A stretch of 64,000 nt of DNA from Opitutaceae bacterium. GTDB lineage: Bacteria > Verrucomicrobiota > Verrucomicrobiia > Opitutales > Opitutaceae. The notes below the pieces were generated by a model. It was not told the DNA's origin, did no database searches, and saw only the letters and a program-made list of their open reading frames with translations. Numbering within the stretch: position 1 is the first letter of the stretch; the number at the start of each line of letters is the position of its first letter. A program made the translations under genes and the position numbers. Shown piece by piece: positions 40,248 through 47,356 of the stretch. The DNA is taken from positions 1 through 64,000 of the forward strand of contig SXSC01000245.1 in assembly GCA_005792355.1 (NCBI GenBank), given 5' to 3'.

Positions 40248-40958
40248 TCAACTGATCAGCAGCAACCTCGGCGGTTCGCCGGGCAGGGTGGCGGGAGCGC
40301 GGTGGAGGCAAGGGGGGACGGGGCTGCCGGGATATTCGCAGGCGATGCGCCAGAGATTGCCCAAGCCGAAGGAAAAAGGCCGCGCCGACGGGACCGGGGC
40401 GTAGTGGAGGTCGTAGCAGTTTTCTTTCAGGTAGCAGCGGAAGTCGTCGTTGTCCTGCCCGCCGAAGTGCCGCAGGAGTTCGGCGCGGGTGGCGGGGATT
40501 TCTACGCGCCGTTGCGCCTCGTCGTTGCGCAGACCCTCGCTCGCCGGCCCGTGGTAGGTGCAAAGATAGGTGTCGGCCGGGACCGTGGCGCTGTCGGCGT
40601 GAAAGGAGAATACGTCGGTGACCACCGGCCCTGGTTCCTCGTCGCGGGGGTAGCCGTGGATGCAGTTGAGCACCGGATCGAGGTCGTGCTCCCGGAGTAG
40701 CCGCAGGTCGGCGACGAGGAGGTCGACGGCGACCCGGCCCGCGGCGCTGACGGGAAGGGCCCGCAGGTGTGCTTCGTCGAGGGTCATGATGCCCGCGGTG
40801 CCGCCGAACTGCTTCACGACCTCGCTGAAATCGCCCGGCAGTGTGCGCGGCCAACAGAGGGCGTTGACGCCGTCGGCGAAACGGGTGGCGACCAGTTCAT
40901 GGAAAGTTTCCACGGTCCTGAGACGGGGGTAGTCGGACGGCAGGGTGAAGGGAATCAT
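40248..40958 (-). CDS. Hypothetical protein, DUF1826-like
   Basis: This 236-residue protein has no signal peptide. The block FSFHADSATVPADTYLCTYHGPASEG resembles the central part of DUF1826 proteins, and ENCYDLHYAPVPSARPFSFGLGNLWRI may be its C-terminal core. Conserved His/Asp residues in FHAD suggest a metal site. Its ATG overlaps the stop of a remnant of an AraC-family regulator (ATGA at 40955-40958), so it once formed an operon with that regulator. Function unknown. Confidence 0.7.
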   Translation of the reverse strand: MIPFTLPSDYPRLRTVETFHELVATRFADGVNALCWPRTLPGDFSEVVKQFGGTAGIMTLDEAHLRALPVSAAGRVAVDLLVADLRLLREHDLDPVLNCIHGYPRDEEPGPVVTDVFSFHADSATVPADTYLCTYHGPASEGLRNDEAQRRVEIPATRAELLRHFGGQDNDDFRCYLKENCYDLHYAPVPSARPFSFGLGNLWRIACEYPGSPVPPCLHRAPATLPGEPPRLLLIS

Positions 40959-41038
40959 GCGTGATGCCCGCGGGCGCGGAGGCGAAAATCGCGGGGGGAC
41001 TGGCCGAAGCGGCGCTTGCAGCAGCGGGAAAAATGGAA
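40955..41038 (-). pseudogene. AraC-family regulator, last ~27 codons
   Basis: The frame ends FHFSRCCKRRFGQSPRDFRLRARGHHA, the second helix-turn-helix and tail of AraC/XylS regulators (usual form FSRxFKRxFGxSPxxFR). Upstream of this the sequence becomes the unrelated TonB-receptor fragment on the other strand. Only the end of the gene survives. Confidence 0.6.
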
Positions 41039-41323
41039 CTCCGGTTTGTGGGCAACCGCGCCACCTCGGACACCTTTAACGTGATCGAGTACACGACGTA
41101 CATCAACCAGACGACTTTCACGGGTGGGCGGCTCGTCGAGGGCTGGCGGTTGCAGTCCCATGCCGTGGGGGAGGTGAGTTTTGGCGGACGCTGCCACCTC
41201 GGGAAGATGCGCTACGGAGTTTCTGCGGCGATCAAAAATGTGACGGACGAAACTTATCTCGTACAGAGCTTCCATCTTCCATCGTCGCTGCGAGCGTGGC
41301 GAGTGGAATTTCCCGTGCGGTTT
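41033..41323 (+). pseudogene. TonB-dependent receptor, C-terminal barrel fragment
   Basis: About 97 codons read MELRFVGNRATSDTFNVIEY and, further on, VSAAIKNVTDETYLVQSFHL with the end WRVEFPVRF. This is the final beta-strand region of a TonB-dependent receptor, including the typical KNxTDExY block and terminal aromatic strand. The plug domain and most of the barrel are missing, and the frame runs past the expected stop into unrelated sequence. Confidence 0.65.
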
Positions 41324-41350
41324 GCGGCGCGGGAAAGGCGGCCCGGGAGA

Positions 41351-41631
41351 TCAATGGGTCATGATATAAAGAATGATATTGATCGCGAGCGGGTAGGCGA
41401 CCTTCTCGGAGTGTTTCAAGAAGCATTCCTGGTCTTCCCCTTCGCGTTCCCAGCCGTCGCTGTCGTCGGAGTTGTGCAGGCCCATCACGAGGAGACGGCC
41501 TTGGGCACATAAACCTGACCGCCGCCAAAGCCCCGCCCGCCGCGTTGCGCCGGCAAACTGCCGCCGGCAATCAGGCCGGCGAGCAGCAAGACCATCGGTC
41601 GTCTGCCTAGCTGTGGAGGGGAAGCGCACAT
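41351..41631 (-). pseudogene. Decayed DUF4159 protein (start and end only, frameshifted)
   Basis: The start, MCASPPQLGRRPMVLLLAGL, is a signal peptide continuing QRGGRGFGGGQVYVPKAVSS and then a stop at 41485. In another frame the last 45 or so codons (to 41351) read MGLHNSDDSDGWEREGEDQE and KVAYPLAINIILYIMTH, which matches the end of DUF4159 proteins. The middle ~150 residues are gone. I infer a deletion plus frameshift. Confidence 0.5.
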
Positions 41632-41764
41632 GCTGATCGGCTGATTGATCGAACCAAAGACCCGATGCAAATCCCCATGCCCAAAACCGAGACCCTTCCT
41701 TTGGAGTGCACGCACCGGCGGCACGCGGGGTGGGTGACCACCGACCGCTGCGGCGCGGGCGCCC

Positions 41765-43249
41765 CTACTTCGCGGCCAGCGCTTTGAGTTCGGATTCGGC
41801 GAGCACGCGCTCGAGGCTGCCGTGCGCGTCCATCGTCGCGCATTCGCGGAGGAGTTTTTCCGCCCCGGCGCGATCACCGGCGAGCAGGCGCTTGCAGCCG
41901 GCGTAGAACGCCGCCTCGCCGGGTGCCGCGAGGTATCGGCCGCGAAAGGCCGCGCCGGCGGCGAGAAACGCCGGCTCGTTCGTTCCGCCGAGCAGAAAGG
42001 CGGACACTTCCATCTTCCACTCGGTGCCGCTCACATCACCTCCGGAACGCAGGAAGACGGACATCGCGCCATTGCCGACAATTCTCGTATTCGGCCGCAT
42101 CGGGCTCTTCTTCATCTGCTCGGCGAGCTGACGCTCCGCCTCGGTTGTCTCACCCGCACGCATCCGGAGCACCCACGTGAGCACACCCGCAAGGGGCTGG
42201 CGTTGTACGTTCAGTGAACCGGCCCGCGTCAGGTCGGCGAGCGCAGCGGAGACGTCACCGTTTTTCCACCGGGCGACGGCGCGGCCGACAAAGGACTCGG
42301 CGCGCTGGGCGTCGAGCTCGATCGCGCGATCGAAGTCCGCGATCGCGCCGGCGGCGTCGCCGCCGACCAGGCGCGCCCGGCCGCGGGCGGTGTAAGCGGT
42401 GAAGTTGCGCGCGGCTGCGGCGATCGCCCGGTCGCAGTCGGCGATGGCGCCGTTGCTGTCGCCTTGGTTCGCCTTGGCGGCGGCGCGAGAAAGGAGTTGA
42501 GCGACCGGGGCGGCGGACGGTGCGGCACCCGGCTTGGCGGACATGAGATCGACAGCCTTGGTGTAGTCTTCGATTGCGCCGTTCCAATCTCCCTTGGACG
42601 CCTTGGCTGCGGCGCGCTCCGTGTAGTCGTCCGCGCGTTCCCCATTCGCGCGGATCGCCTGGTCGAATTCGGCGACGAGTCCGTCCCAGTCTCCTTTCAT
42701 GGACCTGACCGCGGTGCGGGCAAACTTGGCGTTGGCGTTGGTCGGCTCCAACTCAAGCGTCCGGGAATAGTCGGCGATCGCGCCGTCCCAGTCGTGCTGT
42801 GATGCCCTGGCCTCGCCGCGCAAGTACTGGGCGCGGGAGTCCTTGGGGTTGAGTTCGAGCGCGCGGGTGAAGTCGGCCACCGCCTCTGCGAAGGCGCCCT
42901 GACCGAGCTTGAGGTTGCCGCGGTTAAGGTAGGCCGCGCCGAATTTGGGTTCCAGTTCGATGGCGCGGTTGTAGTCGGCGAGCGCCCCCGGCTCATCGCC
43001 CAGCGCGCGTCGCACGGCCCCGCGGTTCGCGTAGGCCACGATGTTTTGGGGACTGAATTCGAGAGCTAGATTTAACGCGGCGAGCGCGCCCTGGTGGTCG
43101 CCTTTCACCTGCAGCGCATAGCCCCGGTCGAGAAACTGCTTCGCGCCGTCGTCCGCTTCGGCGGCGCGACTCGAGGCAAGGACTCCAGAAATCAGGATAC
43201 CGGCGAGAGCGATGGCGCGGAATAGTCGCGAGCGGAACGTGGTTTTCAT
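41765..43249 (-). CDS. Secreted TPR protein (tandem paralogue 1)
   Basis: This 494-residue protein starts MKTTFRSRLFRAIALAGILI with a signal peptide (SSRA^AEADD). From about residue 35 it has eight or nine tetratricopeptide repeats of the form GDxxGALADYNRAIELEPKxAxAYxNRG up to about 320. A C-terminal half without repeats (VLRMRAGETTEAERQLAEQM) resembles lipoprotein NlpI-type tails. It lies directly downstream of a second TPR gene with the same arrangement, suggesting tandem duplication. Envelope protein-protein contacts are the likely role. Confidence 0.87.
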   Translation of the reverse strand: MKTTFRSRLFRAIALAGILISGVLASSRAAEADDGAKQFLDRGYALQVKGDHQGALAALNLALEFSPQNIVAYANRGAVRRALGDEPGALADYNRAIELEPKFGAAYLNRGNLKLGQGAFAEAVADFTRALELNPKDSRAQYLRGEARASQHDWDGAIADYSRTLELEPTNANAKFARTAVRSMKGDWDGLVAEFDQAIRANGERADDYTERAAAKASKGDWNGAIEDYTKAVDLMSAKPGAAPSAAPVAQLLSRAAAKANQGDSNGAIADCDRAIAAAARNFTAYTARGRARLVGGDAAGAIADFDRAIELDAQRAESFVGRAVARWKNGDVSAALADLTRAGSLNVQRQPLAGVLTWVLRMRAGETTEAERQLAEQMKKSPMRPNTRIVGNGAMSVFLRSGGDVSGTEWKMEVSAFLLGGTNEPAFLAAGAAFRGRYLAAPGEAAFYAGCKRLLAGDRAGAEKLLRECATMDAHGSLERVLAESELKALAAK

Positions 43250-43331
43250 GTTTTGGTTTGGAAACGTAATTCCTGGCAGTTTGGATCGAGGAGGGATCGC
43301 AAAGAGTTGACTGAAAAAGGTCCCGCGGGGG

Positions 43332-45236
43332 TCAGCGTGGCGCGGAGAGCCGGGCCAGTTCGGCGCGGGCAAGCGCGATCTCGCGGATGTGCGTCGGGCC
43401 GTTCGTAAGGCTGGTGAGATTCAACGCCAGGCTTTGTTCGAAAAATTTCCGGGCGACATCCGGTTCGTTGCCGAGCAGATGCGTCATGCCGGCATAATAA
43501 AATGCGCCGGATTGCCGCTGCTGGATTGAGTTGCTGTGCGCCTGCGGAAAGGTCGAGTCGTCGCCGCGGGCCGCCTCGGCGAGCAAAGTCGGTTCGTCCA
43601 ATTCGCCCGCCAGATAGCGGCCAAGCGCCTTGGCCCAGCGGTCCTTCGAGGCGACCAGCGACTGCTTGAGCGACTGGGCGGGTTCGGCCCGGCCGAGGCG
43701 GCGCAGCAGTACATGGCGCAGCAACCGCACGTGCTCCGCTTGGGCGGGATCGAGCTCGATGCTTCTGTCGTAATCCGCGAGGGCGGCTTCGAATTCACCG
43801 AGGGCCTGCCGGGCGGCGCCGCGCTGGGCGAAGCGCGGTGCTCGTGGGTTAAGTTTAATCGCCTGGTCGAAGTCGGCCGCGGCCCCGGCGAAATTCCCCG
43901 TGGCCAAGCGCAGTTCGCCCCGGCCCCAGTAGCCGCTCAGGTCGGTGGGATGCCGCGCAATCAGTTGGTCGTAGTCCGCGATCGCCCCATCAAAATCGCC
44001 TTTGGCCCGTTTCGCGTCGGCGGATTGGGCCAGCTCGAACGCGCCGAATTTCACCGCGTGCGCCGCGGCCACTTCGTCGGCCTGGCGGCGGTCAGCAATC
44101 GCTCCCGGCAGATCTCCCGAGGCCTGCCGCACGTCCGCCCGGAGCCGATACGCTTCCGCCAGCCCGGGGTTGAGCGTGATCACCGCGGAATAGTCGGCGA
44201 GGGCGCGTTTGAGATCACCGTTGGCGCGGAGCGCACCGGCGCGGCCGAGTACGCCGTCGAGATACTCCGGGTTGAGCTGGAGCGCCTTGGTGTAGCTCGC
44301 GATCGCGCGCTTCAGGTCGCCGCGCGCCTGGCTGATCTCGGCGAGCGCGGCGTGCAATTCGGCCCACCCCGGAGCGAGCGTGACGGCGTGCGCCACGTCC
44401 TGATAGGCGCCGGCCAAATCCTTCAGCGCCCGCCGGGCGACGCTGCGGCTGAGGTAGGCCTGGGGCATTTTCGGATCCTGCTCGATGGCCCGGGAAAAAT
44501 CCGCCGCGGCGCCCGCGAGATCGCCGCTGGAAAGTTTGGTCGCTCCAGCTTGCACCAACTGCTCCGCGGCCTGGCGTCCGGGATTGGGCGCGACGGCGGG
44601 CGGATCCGCGGTGCCGCGTTGAGCTCCTGACTTGGCGACGAGTTGGGCGGTTCGCAACGCCACGGCCTTGTCGTTGTCGGCGTCGCCACCCGCGATGTCC
44701 CCCATCGCCCGTCGAATGGCGGACCGGATCGAATAGGCGCCCGCAGACGCCGGCTTGAGTTCGATCACCTTGTTCACGTCGGTCAGCGCGCCAGCGAGAT
44801 CGTGGTTGGCGCGCCTCGCCGACGCCCGGTGCAGGTAGGCGTCGGTCGATGACGGGTCCAGCGCGATCACGTGGGTGAAATCGGCAATCGCGCCGGCGAA
44901 ATCCTCCGTCACGACCCGGGCTTCGCCACGCTTCTGGTAGACTTGGCCGGAGGTCAGGCCCAACGCGATCGCCCGGTCGTAGTCCGCGATGGCACCCGCG
45001 CGATCGAGGCTCGCGGCCCGGGCCACGGCGCGTTTGAAATAGGTTTCGGCGGAGTCGGGTTCCAACGCGATCGCCAGGCTGTAATCCGCGACGGCGCCCC
45101 CGAAATCGCGCCGGGCCCGTTTGGCCTCCGCACGACTGAGGTGGTCGGCGGCGGTCGGCTGGGCGGCCGAGGAGGAGGCCGAAAGAATTCCCGTCAGAAA
45201 CAATCCGGCGACGACGGGGAGACGGAGGGCCTGCAT
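43332..45236 (-). CDS. Secreted TPR protein (tandem paralogue 2)
   Basis: This 634-residue protein has a signal peptide (MQALRLPVVAGLFLTGILSASSSA) and about a dozen TPR units (for example GAVADYSLAIALEPDSAETYFKRAVARA), then a C-terminal region with YYAGMTHLLGNEPDVARKFFEQSL. That C-terminal block corresponds to FYAGCKRLLAGDRAGAEKLLREC in the neighbouring gene, so the two are paralogues. It sits between a histidine kinase gene and its paralogue, all on the minus strand. Confidence 0.87.
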   Translation of the reverse strand: MQALRLPVVAGLFLTGILSASSSAAQPTAADHLSRAEAKRARRDFGGAVADYSLAIALEPDSAETYFKRAVARAASLDRAGAIADYDRAIALGLTSGQVYQKRGEARVVTEDFAGAIADFTHVIALDPSSTDAYLHRASARRANHDLAGALTDVNKVIELKPASAGAYSIRSAIRRAMGDIAGGDADNDKAVALRTAQLVAKSGAQRGTADPPAVAPNPGRQAAEQLVQAGATKLSSGDLAGAAADFSRAIEQDPKMPQAYLSRSVARRALKDLAGAYQDVAHAVTLAPGWAELHAALAEISQARGDLKRAIASYTKALQLNPEYLDGVLGRAGALRANGDLKRALADYSAVITLNPGLAEAYRLRADVRQASGDLPGAIADRRQADEVAAAHAVKFGAFELAQSADAKRAKGDFDGAIADYDQLIARHPTDLSGYWGRGELRLATGNFAGAAADFDQAIKLNPRAPRFAQRGAARQALGEFEAALADYDRSIELDPAQAEHVRLLRHVLLRRLGRAEPAQSLKQSLVASKDRWAKALGRYLAGELDEPTLLAEAARGDDSTFPQAHSNSIQQRQSGAFYYAGMTHLLGNEPDVARKFFEQSLALNLTSLTNGPTHIREIALARAELARLSAPR

Positions 45237-45443
45237 GTGACAATGGGGGATGGTTGATGGGGTCGCAGGGACCCGGCGGGACGTGGTTCGCGGGTGCTGC
45301 GAAGGGTGCGTTTTGGGCGCCCGTATCTCAATCGGCTGCCGCCACTTTTTTCGAGGGAAAAAGCGGCGACGGGCGGGGCCTTAGCCAAGACTATTCAGCC
45401 CGTTGGGGGCAACGGGTTCCGACCTTCATTGAATCGATCCGGT

Positions 45444-46376
45444 TTAGATCAGCTCGGCCGCGGGTGGGCGGGGCAGGACGATGCGGATGCGCGTGCCGAC
45501 CCCCACTTGCGAAGCGATCCAGAAGCGTCCGCCAAACTGTTTGGTGACGAACACCGCCTTGGTCAGGCCAAAGCCGCCACCCATCGTGCGCACGTCGCTG
45601 ACATTGCGGGCGCGGCGGCCGAACTGCACCACGGTGGTGATTTCGTCGGGCGGGATGCCGCGCCCGGTGTCTTCGATCAAGAGCCGCAACTCCTCCGGTG
45701 ATTCGTGCGCCGCGAAAGTGACGTGCCCGCCCGGCGGCGTGTACTTGCGTGCATTCGCCACAAGATCTCGCATGACATCCTTGAACACGGGCGGCATCCA
45801 AAGCCGGTCGCCGTCAATGCTCTCGATCTTGAAGTCAATATAGTAGTCCCCCGGTTGCTGCACGGCGGCATTATAGATGAAGCGAAACCGTCCGTGGCTG
45901 TTGCGCGCGATGGCGGCGAAGACGCTCTCGAAATCGTCGCGCAACGTCGCCGGGGAAAATTCCACCCAGCGATCCCGCTGCTGGGCGCGGGCCAGCAATT
46001 CGCGCGCGCGCACCTGCAAGATGCTGAAGACCGACTGGAGGTTCGCCTGTGACTCGACGACTTCCGGATTGGAACGGGCGTCCGGATGGCGATTGAGGAC
46101 GGCCTCGATTTCCAGTCGGATGGCGGCGGTATGTTCGTCCATCGCGCGCGCGCCGGCGAGGCTCGCTTTCGGATCAGACAGTTCACCAATGAGCCGGTCG
46201 CAGGTCGCGAGACCGCGGGTCAGCAGCGCGTCGTTGTTGGCGACCTGCAAGCCGATCAAACTGAGTTCGCCGCGCAGCACGTTGAAGATGTTCAGCAGCG
46301 AATGCATTTCGAGCAGCGACTGCTCACTGGGCTTGAGCGGCGGCAAGTCGACAATCTCGATTTCGCGCATGGTCAT
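45444..46376 (-). CDS. Soluble histidine kinase
   Basis: The 310-residue product starts MTMREIEIVD. An unusual but recognisable H-box EMHSLLNIFNVLRGEL (His25) comes first. A helical middle (about 60-170) is followed by a HATPase domain with N-box DLVANARKYTPPGG, G1 LIEDTGRGIPPDE and G2 MGGGFGLTKAV. There is no membrane segment or sensor domain, so it is cytoplasmic, perhaps activated by a partner. A PhoQ-type regulator is not adjacent. A start six bases later (MREIE) is possible. Confidence 0.85.
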   Translation of the reverse strand: MTMREIEIVDLPPLKPSEQSLLEMHSLLNIFNVLRGELSLIGLQVANNDALLTRGLATCDRLIGELSDPKASLAGARAMDEHTAAIRLEIEAVLNRHPDARSNPEVVESQANLQSVFSILQVRARELLARAQQRDRWVEFSPATLRDDFESVFAAIARNSHGRFRFIYNAAVQQPGDYYIDFKIESIDGDRLWMPPVFKDVMRDLVANARKYTPPGGHVTFAAHESPEELRLLIEDTGRGIPPDEITTVVQFGRRARNVSDVRTMGGGFGLTKAVFVTKQFGGRFWIASQVGVGTRIRIVLPRPPAAELI

Positions 46377-46481
46377 GGGTGCGATGTAATCCGCCGGTCC
46401 GGTGGACGGAAAGAAAAAATCATGTGCCCGGTCAGGCCGGGGAGGGTGCCGCCGGCTGATTCGCCATGCGGCTCGAGGGAG

Positions 46482-46500
46482 GGGCGCTTGCCAGGCGCCC
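46482..46500. repeat. Degenerate REP-like palindrome
   Basis: GGGCGC/GCGCCC arms with a 7-nt spacer lie between the SGNH hydrolase stop and the kinase gene, preceded by the same GGAGG context as the copy at 37953. Confidence 0.45.
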
Positions 46501-46524
46501 GCCGCCCACGCGCAGGCCCATCGC

Positions 46525-47235
46525 TCACTTCGTCTTCGGCACGAACGGCCGCACGTGCGCGACCAGCAACTTGTAGCCCTCGTCATTGAAGTGCAGCATG
46601 TCGGGCACGAATACGTCCGGGCGCACGTTGCCGTGCGGATCGAGTGAGAGCCGGCGGGTGTCGATGTAGGTTAAGCCGCGACCGGCCTTGCAGTACGCGG
46701 CGATGAGATCGTTGAGTTGGTTGCCCGCCGCTATCTGCTCGATGCGTTTGATCGTGGGCGAGAGGCTGATGTAGTGGATGGGGAGGTCGGGGAACTGGCC
46801 GCGCACCTTCGCGACGAACGCCTTGAAGTCGGCAAACACCTCCGCCACGGACCAGCCGGCGTTGAGGTCGTTGCCGCCGGCGCGCAGGAATAGGGCGCTC
46901 GGCTGGTACGGGAAAATCATCCGCTCAGCGTAATGGGTGCAGTCCTTGATCTGGTTGCCGCCAAAGCCGCGGTTCAGGACTTTCGTCCCGGGAAAATCGG
47001 CCGCCAGCGATTTCCAGCGAACAATCGTGGACGAGCCCACGAACAGCACCGCGCCCTTGGTGGGCGGATTCGCCTGGTCCGCCGCCTCGAACGCGGCGAC
47101 CGCTTTTTCCCATTTCGCGTAGTCGTGCTGCGTCGGTTTCGGACCCGGCCACCTGGGTGCCGGGGCCTGGGCGAGGAGCGCGAGCGGCAATAAGATGAGG
47201 GCGGCGAGCGAGGGCAGATATCGGGTGGGCAACAT
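46525..47235 (-). CDS. Secreted SGNH/GDSL hydrolase
   Basis: From MLPTRYLPSLAALILLPLAL the product has 236 residues with a signal peptide. The SGNH blocks are present: VLFVGSSTIVRW (nucleophile Ser), NRGFGGNQIKD (Gly), LRAGGNDLNAGW (Asn) and DMLHFNDEGY (Asp/His). Members are esterases acting on acylated sugars or platelet-activating-factor-like substrates. It is divergent from the cytochrome gene at 47357. Confidence 0.9.
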   Translation of the reverse strand: MLPTRYLPSLAALILLPLALLAQAPAPRWPGPKPTQHDYAKWEKAVAAFEAADQANPPTKGAVLFVGSSTIVRWKSLAADFPGTKVLNRGFGGNQIKDCTHYAERMIFPYQPSALFLRAGGNDLNAGWSVAEVFADFKAFVAKVRGQFPDLPIHYISLSPTIKRIEQIAAGNQLNDLIAAYCKAGRGLTYIDTRRLSLDPHGNVRPDVFVPDMLHFNDEGYKLLVAHVRPFVPKTK

Positions 47236-47356
47236 GGTCGAGTGGGATTGAAGGAGTACCATTCAGATGGTCGGATTCGGAATCGAGACTGAAACGCCGG
47301 CCACCGAAATTCGAGGCTTTGCAGCGGGCCGGACTTCGAGAATCGTCGGGCTCGTC

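Noticed and set aside
40961-41512. Single 183-codon plus-strand gene
   Set aside because: The first residues are antisense to an AraC tail, the middle is a TonB-receptor end and the last part is antisense to a DUF4159 end; it is a composite open frame.
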